From: Leptospira inadai serovar Lyme str. 10
Lineage (GTDB): Bacteria > Spirochaetota > Leptospiria > Leptospirales > Leptospiraceae
Length of the DNA stretch: 64,000 nucleotides
Reading direction: 5' to 3'
Assembly (NCBI RefSeq): GCF_000243675.2
Contig: NZ_AHMM02000016.1
Coordinates: forward strand, 62,001-126,000
Positions within the stretch are counted from its first letter, which is position 1; each line of letters opens with the position of its first letter. Under the pieces are notes generated by a model, which saw nothing but the letters and a program-made list of their open reading frames with translations, made no database searches and was not told the DNA's origin. Shown one piece after another: positions 1 through 8,844 of this stretch. The translations under genes and the position numbers were made by a program.

Positions 1-3
1 ACT

Positions 4-819
4 CTACCACTTATCTCGAAGGGATCTCAAAGTCAGAAAAAGAGTACGTTCATCCTCGGGTAAATTCGGTTGAGCCGATTTGTTTCGAATACCGGATAAA
101 AGCGATGCAGACGGTTTGGAACAGAGGAAAAAAGGATTGAAGGTTCGTTCTTCCGCGAAGTTCGTAGTCCAGAATTCCGCATCGGATTTCAGGGAATTCA
201 CTTTTTTCAAAGCAGCATGCGCGGCCGAGTTCGCGGGATCGACGGCTAGACTGAATTTTAGATTATTCTGAAAGTAATCGTGACCCGGGTAGAGTTTCAC
301 TCCGTCGGGAAACTGATAAAATATCCGGGAGACCGTTTGGTAGAGCGTAGACGGATCTCCTCCATTCTTACAATTTCCCACGCCGCAATTAAAGATAGTA
401 TCCCCGGTAAATACGCCGACTGGAACCTTATTTTCAATCTGAACTAGGCAAATATGGGCGAAGGTATGTCCCGGAGTATCCAAAACTTCCAAATAGGAAT
501 TTCCTTCTCGATCGGAAAGAATCCGTTCTCCGGAATGAAGAGAGCGACTTGCCGAGGGAACAGTTTCCATCCCCTGGGGATGAGTCAAGACGATCGATTT
601 GAATTCTTGAACCAGCCCTTCGTTTCCGGCCGTATGGTCCCAATGTTCATGAGTATTGACGATGTATTCGAGAGACCAATTCTTTTCCTTTAACACGGCG
701 CTGACTTGCGAAGAATCAAACGGGTCTAGACAGAGAGTCTCTTCCGTGTCAGGTTGCCGAATTAAGTAGGTGAAATTTCGAAGCGAGCTATGAGTGTAAA
801 TTCGGACGATTTCCAGCAT
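4..819 (-). CDS. MBL-fold hydrolase, glyoxalase II-like
   Basis: A 271-residue metallo-beta-lactamase-fold protein. The metal-binding motif THEHWDH lies near residue 56, followed by a second histidine in DTPGH, an aspartate in GDTIF and a last histidine in YPGHDY, so both metal sites look intact. Family members hydrolyse glutathione thioesters (glyoxalase II) or oxidise glutathione persulfide; the sequence alone does not decide between them. There is no signal peptide, so it should be cytoplasmic. The ATG at 819 lies 5 bases after the stop of the upstream STAS gene, which implies one transcript. The stop is inside the window, so the gene is complete. Confidence 0.85.
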   Translation of the reverse strand: MLEIVRIYTHSSLRNFTYLIRQPDTEETLCLDPFDSSQVSAVLKEKNWSLEYIVNTHEHWDHTAGNEGLVQEFKSIVLTHPQGMETVPSASRSLHSGERILSDREGNSYLEVLDTPGHTFAHICLVQIENKVPVGVFTGDTIFNCGVGNCKNGGDPSTLYQTVSRIFYQFPDGVKLYPGHDYFQNNLKFSLAVDPANSAAHAALKKVNSLKSDAEFWTTNFAEERTFNPFFLCSKPSASLLSGIRNKSAQPNLPEDERTLFLTLRSLRDKW

Positions 820-824
820 GATCG

Positions 825-1139
825 CTAAGGAATAATATCTAGATGTTTGTCCAGATTGGCGATTCTAAGAATCGTCATCACGTCTCTGCTTAAATTTCTC
901 AATTTAAGACTGCCTTGGCGTTCCGTCACATATTTCTGCGTATTAAAAATAGCACCGATGCCGGATGAGTCCAGATAAACATCGCCTTCAAAGTCTATGA
1001 TGATTTCCTTGCTGCCTTCATCAAATTGTTTGATGATCAGTTCTTTTAACGCGAAAGCGTTCTTCAAACTAACGTTACCCTGGATCTTTACGATGCATAT
1101 TCCGTCCTCTATGGACACATCTGTTTGAAAACCTTCCAA
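825..1139 (-). CDS. STAS-domain anti-sigma factor antagonist
   Basis: A 104-residue single STAS domain. The phosphorylatable serine lies in the typical context YLDSSGIGA (about residues 56-64), as in SpoIIAA/RsbV antagonists. Such proteins bind an anti-sigma kinase when unphosphorylated, and SpoIIE-type phosphatases reactivate them; one such phosphatase is encoded nearby at 5695-6675, though a link is only inferred. It is the first gene of a two-gene unit with the downstream metallo-hydrolase. The 285-bp gap to the divergent gene at 1425 should hold both promoters. Confidence 0.9.
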   Translation of the reverse strand: MEGFQTDVSIEDGICIVKIQGNVSLKNAFALKELIIKQFDEGSKEIIIDFEGDVYLDSSGIGAIFNTQKYVTERQGSLKLRNLSRDVMTILRIANLDKHLDIIP

Positions 1140-1424
1140 TGGAAACGGCTCCGATTTTTCTATTTATATGACCGTCCTCGAGTTGCTAATGCATCCGAAC
1201 CGTCTCGAAAATCAGAAATTTCGAAAGGTTGCACGGGGAGGGAATCCGATCATTGAGCATAAATTGTGGCAAAGGGGAGGTAAACTCTTTTTTCCCCTGA
1301 AAATTGGCCAATTCTTAGCGGATAAAAACAAGAAATAGCTGGAAAATTCATCCAGTGAGGAAAAATTGAGTGGGCGTTTTCCGAATGACCAAGTCTAGTA
1401 TTTTGACCGATAAATTGAATTGAG

Positions 1425-2381
1425 ATGCGAATTAAATTTTGGGGAGTTCGGGGCTCCATCTCTTCCCCCGTAAAAGGCGATTTAATCCGGGCGAAGATTC
1501 TGAAAATTCTGAGCCTGGCTTCACCGTCGGATCTTCAAAGTCCGGAGGCGATCGAGGATTTTTTAGATTCCTTGGCTTTATCGAATTGGAGTACGTACGG
1601 CGGTAACACTACCTGTATCGAAATTCGCGATAAGGAGGATCGTCTTATCATTATCGACGGCGGTACTGGCCTCCGCGAATTGGGAAATTCTATCCTGCAA
1701 GAGGGATATTTGCAAGGAAAAGGTTCCGCAGTCTGGATTTTCACTCATACCCATTGGGATCATATCCAAGGAATTCCGTTTTTCGTACCTCTCTATACGC
1801 CCGGCAATAAGTTCGAGTTCGTAAGTTCCGTAGAAAATTTAGAAGAAAGACTGAGATACCAGCACGCGTTCACTCACTTTCCGGTTCCATTCGACGGATT
1901 TCAGGCGGGAAAAACCTATCGCCATGTTCCCGAAGGAAGAGCTTTTCGAGCCACCGATTCCGTCACTGCCATTTCGAAAGCGGTTCGTCATCCGGGCGGA
2001 AGCTATTCGTATCGGTTCGAAGAAGACGGCAAGTCTCTTATTTTCGCTTCGGATGCCGAGTTTAATTTGGATGAGATGGAGAACATCGACGATTACCTAA
2101 ATTACTTCCGCGGCGCTGATGTTCTCGTTTTCGATACTCAATATACGTTCGAAGAATCCTTACAGAAAATCGATTGGGGTCATAGCACCGCCTCGATGGC
2201 GACGGATATCGCTCTTCGCGCCAACGTTAAAAAGTTGGTCATGTTCCATCACGACCCCTCTTATGACGACGAAAAACTGGACGCGGTCTATTTGCGCGCG
2301 ATTAAATATAAAGAAATGTTCGATCCCGACAATCAGTTGGAAATCATTATGGCAAGGGAAGGCTTAGAGATTCAAGTCTAG
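1425..2381 (+). CDS. MBL-fold hydrolase, phosphodiesterase-like
   Basis: A 318-residue metallo-beta-lactamase-fold protein that opens with MRIKFWGVRGS, the signature of the RNase Z/PhnP/cyclic-phosphodiesterase-like branch. The metal motif THTHWDH is near residue 107, followed by HPGGSYSYR, SDAEF and a late FHHDPSYDD, giving the expected distribution of histidines and aspartates. The probable role is cleavage of a phosphodiester or cyclic nucleotide; the substrate is unknown. The ATG at 1425 starts exactly at the conserved N terminus. It precedes glpK by 38 bases and may be co-transcribed with it. Confidence 0.85.
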   Translation: MRIKFWGVRGSISSPVKGDLIRAKILKILSLASPSDLQSPEAIEDFLDSLALSNWSTYGGNTTCIEIRDKEDRLIIIDGGTGLRELGNSILQEGYLQGKGSAVWIFTHTHWDHIQGIPFFVPLYTPGNKFEFVSSVENLEERLRYQHAFTHFPVPFDGFQAGKTYRHVPEGRAFRATDSVTAISKAVRHPGGSYSYRFEEDGKSLIFASDAEFNLDEMENIDDYLNYFRGADVLVFDTQYTFEESLQKIDWGHSTASMATDIALRANVKKLVMFHHDPSYDDEKLDAVYLRAIKYKEMFDPDNQLEIIMAREGLEIQV

Positions 2382-2419
2382 GATCTTTATCTTGTTTTTT
2401 GCATATAGCGGAGGAGCTC

Positions 2420-3910
2420 ATGAGTGAGTATATCATAGGTATCGATGCGGGTACCACCGGAATTCGTACGTTTTGCTTCAATCGATCCGGAGCCGTTATT
2501 TCCAGCGCTTATTCGGAATTTAAACAATATTTTCCGAAACCTGGTTGGGTCGAACATGACCCCGAAGAGATTTGGGCAAAGACGGAAAAGTTGGTCGTAA
2601 AGGCGATTCGCAACGGAAAGCTTCGCCCGGAAGATGCGATCGCGATCGGAATTACAAATCAACGGGAAACCACGGTTTTGTTCGAAAAGGATTCCGGCGC
2701 TCCCGTATACAATGCCATCGTTTGGCAATGCCGCCGGACCGCGGATTTTTGTACTAATTTAAAAAAGGAAGGCCTGGAACCTACTTTCCGAAGAAAAACC
2801 GGACTCGTTGTGGACGCGTATTTTAGCGGAACGAAAATACGCTGGATCTTGGACAATGGGAAAGGCGTACGGGCCAAGGCGGAGAAGGGCAAGATACTTT
2901 TCGGAACCATCGATACATATCTGTTGTATCGATTGACTAACGGAAAGTCGCATAAAACGGATCATACGAATGCGAGTCGAACGTTAATTTTCAATATCGA
3001 AAAGAAGGAATGGGATAAGGAACTCCTGAAAATCTTAGATATCCCGGAGGCCATTCTTCCTGAAACGCATAATTCCAGTAATTTGTTCGGTAGAACCGAA
3101 GGAGTCAAGGGCCTACCGGACGGGATTCCTATTTCTTCGCTCGTAGGAGACCAGCAAGGAGCACTTTTCGGACAATTATGTACGGAACCCGGAGAGGCCA
3201 AGAACACGTACGGTACGGGATGCTTTCTCCTTTTCAATACGGGAAATAAATTACAGATTTCAAAGAACAACCTGATTACGACCCTAGCCTGCGGCCCGGA
3301 AGGCAAAACGGTGTATTGTTTAGAAGGCTCTATTTTTATCGGAGGAGCTGTCATTCAATATCTAAGAGACAATCTCAGATTCTTTAAGGAATCCAAGGTT
3401 TCGGAGAAGTTGGCCGCTTCGGTTACGAAAGAGGACGAGGTTGTTTTCGTTCCGGCGTTTTCGGGTCTGGGAGCTCCGTATTGGGATATGAATGCTAGGG
3501 GAGCCATTTTGGGTCTTACCCGTGATACGACCCAGGAACAGATAACGCGAGCGGCGCTGAAATCCATCGCTTTACAGTCTTATGAACTTGTGGAAGCTAT
3601 GGAAAACGATACGGGCTCCAAGCTGAAGATTCTTAAAGTTGACGGGGGAGCTACTGCCAATAATTGGCTCATGCAATACCAGTCCGATATTCTAGGAAAA
3701 AGAATCGTTCGCCCTTCGAATTTGGATACGACAGTTTTAGGCGCGGCATATCTTGCCGGATTAGAAAGAGGATTCTACACTGGCGTTGCAGACCTAAAGA
3801 AAAAACAGAAAACCAGTAAGGAATTTACCCCAAAAATGGGAAATGCACAGAGAGAGAAGGAAATTCGTATCTGGAAAGAATCCGTGAAGCGAATTTTAAC
3901 CGGTAATTAA
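2420..3910 (+). CDS. glpK: Glycerol kinase
   Basis: A 496-residue FGGY-family kinase that phosphorylates glycerol to sn-glycerol-3-phosphate with ATP. The N-terminal phosphate-binding loop reads GIDAGTTG. Further GlpK hallmarks are DHTNASRT, the central VGDQQGALFGQ, the TYGTGCF loop and the C-terminal KVDGGATANNWL. I place the start at ATG 2420, preceded by a strong GGAGGAG eight bases away. A longer version from the TTG at 2399 would add seven residues with no ribosome-binding site. A terminator follows directly. No glpF or glpD is adjacent. Confidence 0.95.
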   Translation: MSEYIIGIDAGTTGIRTFCFNRSGAVISSAYSEFKQYFPKPGWVEHDPEEIWAKTEKLVVKAIRNGKLRPEDAIAIGITNQRETTVLFEKDSGAPVYNAIVWQCRRTADFCTNLKKEGLEPTFRRKTGLVVDAYFSGTKIRWILDNGKGVRAKAEKGKILFGTIDTYLLYRLTNGKSHKTDHTNASRTLIFNIEKKEWDKELLKILDIPEAILPETHNSSNLFGRTEGVKGLPDGIPISSLVGDQQGALFGQLCTEPGEAKNTYGTGCFLLFNTGNKLQISKNNLITTLACGPEGKTVYCLEGSIFIGGAVIQYLRDNLRFFKESKVSEKLAASVTKEDEVVFVPAFSGLGAPYWDMNARGAILGLTRDTTQEQITRAALKSIALQSYELVEAMENDTGSKLKILKVDGGATANNWLMQYQSDILGKRIVRPSNLDTTVLGAAYLAGLERGFYTGVADLKKKQKTSKEFTPKMGNAQREKEIRIWKESVKRILTGN

Positions 3911-3920
3911 GCGCGCAAAA

Positions 3921-3957
3921 AGCCGGAGAACTTCCTTTTCCGGTTCTTCTTTTATTA
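3921..3957 (+). terminator. Intrinsic terminator after glpK
   Basis: A 10-bp stem (3921-3930 with 3936-3945, including two G-U pairs) with a 5-nt loop CTTCC is followed by the T-rich run TCTTCTTTTATT. It fills the short gap between glpK and the convergent gene ending at 3958. Confidence 0.7.
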
Positions 3958-5250
3958 CTAGTAGTTATAGGACAATAGAGAAAACTCGAAAGGCTTTCGG
4001 TCGTTTGCAATTCCAGCTCCGACTACGAGTTTTGTTTGATCATACCTCGGAATATCCACGATTCCCCCTTGGGGGATTCTGAACATTTCATAAGAATCTT
4101 TTTCGCGCTTCGAGATGAGTATATCGAAACGGAGAATTTCCAGGTTTTTATCGGTTTGGAATAATACCTTATCGCCGGTAACGGAATATAGTTTCAGACC
4201 TTCCCCTTCTCGATTGAAATTGTATTTATCGGAAGGGATACTCGAAAATCGAATTTCCTGGCGATTGCCGAGTTCTATTTGACTCTCTTCCACTTGCTCC
4301 CAATAAATATGAAATATTCCTTCTTCATAATATATTTTTCTCGAAAACCTTCTGAAAATTTCTTTTTCCACCACTTCTTCGAAAGATTCCCCTAAATTAG
4401 GTTGTTTGGATGGACCGTCCAAGATTTGTTTCCATCTATTTTTAGAAACGTTTCTTTCGACCATATTTCGCACCGGAAGAGAAAGACCGGGAATCGAAAA
4501 TTTTAGAATTCGTTCATCGAGCGAATTAAGAATCGAGTTTAAAAAAGGACCGTGGATCAACGGAAGAATTTCTATCGAGAAAATTCTATCCCGTAAAAAG
4601 GCCGCGAATTCGGGCTCGTGTGCGAATAAGTTGGAAACGATCGTTTGCTCCTCGGCGGGCGAGCCTGCATATAGAATTTTTACCAATCGAAATAGATAGC
4701 TTTTACTCTCGGGGTCGAAATATAGGGTTTCGATTTTTCTTGAAACCTCATTTTCATCCAGTTCAGGATTCACTATATCTCGGAGCGATAAGTAACGAGT
4801 GGAGTTCATTCTTGTTCTGTTTTGTCTAAAGAGGTGAAACGTATCCGCAGTCCGTTTGACGCCTATCTGAGTCGCTTGTCCTGGCGCTCTTAGAATGGTA
4901 ATCGGTGGATTTCCTTTGGTTTTGTACGGATTCGAGTCTATCAAAAATAGATTCCCATCGCTGAGCTCTCTCGCTCCCTTAGGGAACTTTCCGTCCTCTT
5001 TCCAAAGCCTTCCGTTTTGGTAAGAAAGGTAGGATGGGCTGCGCATGGGTCGACTTTGGTACGTTCTTCTTGCATAGTCGATTTCGTATAAAAAGGAAGG
5101 AATTATAGCGGGTTGAGAATAGAGATACGGTAATTCTTCGATCTCAATTACCGGAAAATCGTAAAAAGGAGAAATTTTCGTTTTAACTCTGGCAACCGAA
5201 TCGGAGTCACAAAGAAAAAAGTGATAATTTATTCCTTCGACGTGAATCAT
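3958..5250 (-). CDS. Unknown protein with FliG-C-like segment
   Basis: A 430-residue protein with no signal peptide. Residues about 208-310 read like the C-terminal domain of the flagellar switch protein FliG: an EPEFAAFLRDRIFS segment comparable to the ELxxKIRExMF helix, a run comparable to ALKGASEEVR around residues 250-262 (FSIPGLSLPVRNMVERNVS), then an ExVVEKEIFRR helix. The first 150 residues and the last 110 (beta-rich) match nothing I know. Leptospira carry several FliG paralogues, but this one is very divergent, so a motor role is inference. The FliG match was judged by eye. Confidence 0.5.
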   Translation of the reverse strand: MIHVEGINYHFFLCDSDSVARVKTKISPFYDFPVIEIEELPYLYSQPAIIPSFLYEIDYARRTYQSRPMRSPSYLSYQNGRLWKEDGKFPKGARELSDGNLFLIDSNPYKTKGNPPITILRAPGQATQIGVKRTADTFHLFRQNRTRMNSTRYLSLRDIVNPELDENEVSRKIETLYFDPESKSYLFRLVKILYAGSPAEEQTIVSNLFAHEPEFAAFLRDRIFSIEILPLIHGPFLNSILNSLDERILKFSIPGLSLPVRNMVERNVSKNRWKQILDGPSKQPNLGESFEEVVEKEIFRRFSRKIYYEEGIFHIYWEQVEESQIELGNRQEIRFSSIPSDKYNFNREGEGLKLYSVTGDKVLFQTDKNLEILRFDILISKREKDSYEMFRIPQGGIVDIPRYDQTKLVVGAGIANDRKPFEFSLLSYNY

Positions 5251-5342
5251 TTGGCCGCAACGTAAGGCAAGAACGGTTCGGGTAGTGCGAAGGCGGTCAG
5301 CGATGTACTATCCGATTTCCCATAGATAACATCCCTGTTAGG

Positions 5343-5633
5343 TCAATATTCCTCTTCCAATAAGTCCGGATGTAAGACCGATAAGCCGGGAGGTTCGAGA
5401 TTTCTTTTAGAAAGTTTACCCACGAGCTGGCCCTTAAATCTAGTCCAATCGTACGTTTCCTTAAGTTCGGAAATTTCATCGTCGAAACCATACTGAATGA
5501 AATCGACGATTTCTTGTTCCGTTAGCCCGGTAACGAGGGAAGTGTCGGTGACCGTTCTCAGGATTTTACGAACATCCCGTTCATTCCAGGCCAGGATCGT
5601 AACCAACCTAGCTGTCCATTCGATATGACTCAC
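5343..5633 (-). CDS. Conserved small protein, unknown function
   Basis: A 96-residue soluble, acidic, mostly helical protein beginning MSHIEWTARL. It has no signal peptide, cysteine pair or recognisable motif. It sits between the SpoIIE-type phosphatase (upstream) and the FliG-like gene (downstream), all on the minus strand with gaps of 61 and 92 bases, so the three could be co-transcribed. I do not recognise a family. The codon pattern and a clean reading frame without a competing frame support it being real. Confidence 0.6.
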   Translation of the reverse strand: MSHIEWTARLVTILAWNERDVRKILRTVTDTSLVTGLTEQEIVDFIQYGFDDEISELKETYDWTRFKGQLVGKLSKRNLEPPGLSVLHPDLLEEEY

Positions 5634-5694
5634 AAGGATATTCTGCGGGAATTCTCCAGTATTTCAACCGAGAAATATATTCTTTCGGAAAGTT

Positions 5695-6675
5695 CTAAAG
5701 CTTGCGAATCGCTAAAATACTCATATCGTCCTGAATACGACCACCTCCGTATAGGGCGATTTCTTCGAACAGAGTATCGATTAATTTTCTAAGATTTTCT
5801 TTCGGTGCAGTTTCTAAAAACTTGTACAAATTCTCTCCGTAAAAGCTGTTTTTCATTCGGCTTTTCTGCTCAAAGAGACCGTCGGTGAAACTGAATAGGA
5901 CGTCTCCCGACGCCATCCGAAAACTTTTGGACGGCTTTTCCCTGTTGAGCGGGGGATTCATGACGGTGGAGAGGAAGAATCCATCGGTGTCCAGGATTTC
6001 GGTAGAATGATCCTCTTTCCGAAAGAGCACGGAACTAGGATGTATTCCCGATTGTAAAAAATTACCGTCGCAATCGGCCCTCATTAGAAGAAACGTGGCG
6101 TAAATACTCCGGTGAATCGTCGGAAAGGTCTTCGTTCTTTCTTCCAGGTGTAGATTAATTTCATGAATCACTTCTTCCGGTTTGGTACATGTATGCACTA
6201 GGTGCGACATTTGATTCATCACCATCATACTAAATAGGCCCGCTACATAGCCGTGTCCGGAGGTGTCACCGATTCCGAACCAATAGTTTCCGGATTTATC
6301 CTTCAAGAAATTATAGAAATCTCCTCCGATAGGATTATAGGTGAGGCAACGCCCGAGAACTTCATAATGTTCATCCTTGAAGTCCAAAGGAAAAACATAA
6401 TTTTGCATACGGCTATCGCCGCGTCGGAACCGCTTAATGATTTTTCCGTATTCCTGTTCTTCGGGTAGGATTCTTTCCGTTAAGTATAACGCGAAGGCGA
6501 CGTAATTTAGAAATAAAGTGAATGCCGCAGCCGCGAGAATCAATACGGGCGGTTGAACAAGAAAATTATAATATGAGAATCCTACGATAAAGCAAGCTAA
6601 CAGGGAAAAATTTAGAACTAGAATGATCCTCCAGGCTCCCTTAAAATATTGCTTGATCGTATACGCTGTTCTCAT
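5695..6675 (-). CDS. Membrane SpoIIE/PP2C-type phosphatase
   Basis: A 326-residue protein with two transmembrane helices (about residues 14-36 and 39-62) and a cytoplasmic SpoIIE/RsbU-type serine phosphatase domain. Metal-binding motifs are visible: GGDFYNF, FGIGDTSGHG (conserved Asp and Gly) and FTDGLFEQ, plus a late DDMSILAIR. Known relatives dephosphorylate STAS antagonists in partner-switching networks. It lacks a HAMP or large extracellular sensor, so input may come from its short membrane part or from the lipoprotein encoded just upstream, whose stop overlaps its ATG by four bases. Confidence 0.88.
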   Translation of the reverse strand: MRTAYTIKQYFKGAWRIILVLNFSLLACFIVGFSYYNFLVQPPVLILAAAAFTLFLNYVAFALYLTERILPEEQEYGKIIKRFRRGDSRMQNYVFPLDFKDEHYEVLGRCLTYNPIGGDFYNFLKDKSGNYWFGIGDTSGHGYVAGLFSMMVMNQMSHLVHTCTKPEEVIHEINLHLEERTKTFPTIHRSIYATFLLMRADCDGNFLQSGIHPSSVLFRKEDHSTEILDTDGFFLSTVMNPPLNREKPSKSFRMASGDVLFSFTDGLFEQKSRMKNSFYGENLYKFLETAPKENLRKLIDTLFEEIALYGGGRIQDDMSILAIRKL

Positions 6676-7286
6676 TTATTTTTAAAATACGCGTGATTTT
6701 GGTATTCCTTTTTGGAATAGTTTCTTCGAGAAATTCGGAAAGCCTCGTCTTCCGCGTAAGGAGTCCGGATTCCTTCTGCGACTCCAAAAGGCTTTTCTTT
6801 GTAGCCTGTTTCGTAAAGCATCGGAATTATCGTCTCACTTTCCCTGTCGTAATGATAGAGCATTCTATACTCGGACGATACGTTAGACACTCCAGAGGAC
6901 TGCAAAGGTTTTCCTCTTTCTCCGGTATTTTCCTCGGTTTCGATGCTGGAAGTCGTCAGAAGCACCCAATTTCCCCTGGTTTCGAACGTTCCTTTTCCAT
7001 CTATCCGAATACGACGAAATTTATTTCCATCCTCAATCTCTCGTATGTAGGTTTTTCGAAATGTTTTATCCTTTTCTGAAAATTCGATAGATTCCGAATG
7101 TTTCTCTATGTAGGTCAAGGACGTCAAAGGGGAAAGACCTGGGAGCCTCTTTGAATATGTTCCTGAAAGTATAACGTCGCTTGCGGTTTGTTTGTCGGAA
7201 GGTAGTTCCCGGATCCAGGCCGGTGGAAAGCAAGCTGCAAGTAGAATAAGAACGGGTATACCGGATAGAAATCGGAAGATTTTCAT
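6672..7286 (-). CDS. Putative lipoprotein upstream of phosphatase
   Basis: A 204-residue protein with a lipoprotein signal: a basic start MKIFRF, a hydrophobic core, and lipobox LLAAC with cysteine at residue 19. The mature part is polar and has no domain I recognise; it contains repeated strands such as GTFETRGNWVLL that suggest a beta-rich fold of the kind in copper-resistance or lipocalin-like lipoproteins. Its stop overlaps the start of the phosphatase gene (ATGA), so the pair is translationally coupled. A sensory role for the phosphatase is a guess from position. Confidence 0.75.
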   Translation of the reverse strand: MKIFRFLSGIPVLILLAACFPPAWIRELPSDKQTASDVILSGTYSKRLPGLSPLTSLTYIEKHSESIEFSEKDKTFRKTYIREIEDGNKFRRIRIDGKGTFETRGNWVLLTTSSIETEENTGERGKPLQSSGVSNVSSEYRMLYHYDRESETIIPMLYETGYKEKPFGVAEGIRTPYAEDEAFRISRRNYSKKEYQNHAYFKNK

Positions 7287-7401
7287 CGTACTTACTCTTC
7301 TTTGTCACGAATACATTAAGATTACTCGGTAATTTTCTAAACTACCGTTGCGATCGTATACATACTCGAAAAGGCGCTCTATGAGCGCAAACCGAATATC
7401 A

Positions 7402-8820
7402 TTAGAATTGGAAGTAGATAAAGTCTCCGCCCCCGTCCCCGAAGATTCCCATTAAAAGAAGAATTACGAAGGAGAAAACGGGTAAAAGCCAGGTGAACTG
7501 GGATCGAATTTTATCCCGAATTGCCGGATAGTACTGTACCGCATTCCATAAAAACGCAAGTAAAATGAAAAATAGTAATTCTTCCCAGCGGGCAATTCGT
7601 TTTCCTGATAACAAATTCCCGAAACCGACGAAGTACTCTCCGGTCAATCTCAGGGAATCCTTTCCCATGGCCGCCGATCGAAAGAATATTCCGGAAAGGG
7701 AGAAAAGGTGCATCGTGAGGACAACCCTCCAGAAACGATGGAATCCTTTCGGTTCCACGGCTGTCTTGGGGTTCTCCGGGGAAACAAGTCTTTCGATTCC
7801 TAAGAGAAGTCCTAAATAAGCTCCCCAAAATAAATATCCGAAATTAGCACCGTGCCAAAGCCCTCCTAAGGTCATGGTCAAGAGGGAGTTCAATTGGGTT
7901 CGCCAAACTCCGCCGCGGCTTCCGCCTAACGGAATATATAAATAATCTTTTAACCATGTTGATAATGTAACATGCCATCTTCCCCAAAACTCGCGAAAGG
8001 AAGGGGAGAGAAAGGGACCCCGGAAGTTTTCGGGAATATCATAGCCGAGTAAGAAGGCAGAGCCTCGGGCGATATCGGTATATCCGCTGAAATCGCAATA
8101 AACCTGGCTCGCGAACGCGAATAGAACCAGATAAAGCGAGCTCGCATTATATTCCGCAGGATGAGCATAAATCGGATTAACGATACCTGAAATATTATCC
8201 GCTATCACCACTTTCTTGAATAACCCGGATAGGATTAAGAAAACGCCCCACTTAATTCGATCGAAATCGATCCAGGGCTTGTCCAGTTTAGGAAGAAAAT
8301 CAGTGGTCCTCATGATCGGACCGGCGATTAATTGGGGAAAGAATAGAATAAATAGAAAATAGTCGAGAGAGCTAATACGCTCGGGCACATGATCTCTATG
8401 AATATCCACCTGCAATGCGATCAGTTGGAAAGTGTAAAAGCTGATCGCTAATGGAAGAGGGATATTGATTCCTTTTCCGAAATCGGAAAAAGAATGGCCT
8501 CCTCCGACTAAATCCAGCGTGTCCAATACAAAGTAAAAATACTTAAAGAAAGCAAGATTCAAAAAGTTTAATACGATAATCCAAGTCAAAAGCTGCGTCG
8601 TCGGTAAGCCTGCGGATTTCTTTTCCCAGAGCTTTAGGGAAAAGAAAAAATTCACGCCGATGACGGTTAGAAAATGAATCGAAAACGCTAGACCGGAATA
8701 GAAATAGAAAAGTAAGGAGGATACTAAAAGAAGGTATTTTTTCCATTTTTGTGGAAAGGACCAATATAGTAAAAAAGTTATCGAAAAGAGAGCAAGATAA
8801 GGGAGTGAATTAAATAGCAT
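7402..8820 (-). CDS. MBOAT O-acyltransferase, AlgI-like
   Basis: A 472-residue polytopic membrane protein of the membrane-bound O-acyltransferase family. The N terminus MLFNSLPYLALFSITFLLYW is typical of the AlgI/DltB-like branch. The conserved central block includes LIAGPIMR, FREFWGRWHVTLSTWLKDYLY and the catalytic histidine in LGGLWHG. Relatives acetylate alginate, peptidoglycan or lipopolysaccharide. No SGNH/AlgX-type partner is adjacent, so the acceptor is unknown; in a spirochaete, a lipopolysaccharide or other envelope glycan is plausible. SppA is encoded 25 bases upstream on the same strand. Confidence 0.9.
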   Translation of the reverse strand: MLFNSLPYLALFSITFLLYWSFPQKWKKYLLLVSSLLFYFYSGLAFSIHFLTVIGVNFFFSLKLWEKKSAGLPTTQLLTWIIVLNFLNLAFFKYFYFVLDTLDLVGGGHSFSDFGKGINIPLPLAISFYTFQLIALQVDIHRDHVPERISSLDYFLFILFFPQLIAGPIMRTTDFLPKLDKPWIDFDRIKWGVFLILSGLFKKVVIADNISGIVNPIYAHPAEYNASSLYLVLFAFASQVYCDFSGYTDIARGSAFLLGYDIPENFRGPFLSPSFREFWGRWHVTLSTWLKDYLYIPLGGSRGGVWRTQLNSLLTMTLGGLWHGANFGYLFWGAYLGLLLGIERLVSPENPKTAVEPKGFHRFWRVVLTMHLFSLSGIFFRSAAMGKDSLRLTGEYFVGFGNLLSGKRIARWEELLFFILLAFLWNAVQYYPAIRDKIRSQFTWLLPVFSFVILLLMGIFGDGGGDFIYFQF

Positions 8821-8844
8821 GCTTTAGGCTTTACCGCAATTCCC

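Noticed and set aside
1262..1300. Hairpin AGGGGA...TCCCCT in the divergent intergenic region
   Set aside because: Only six base pairs and not followed by a T-run; too weak to call a terminator.
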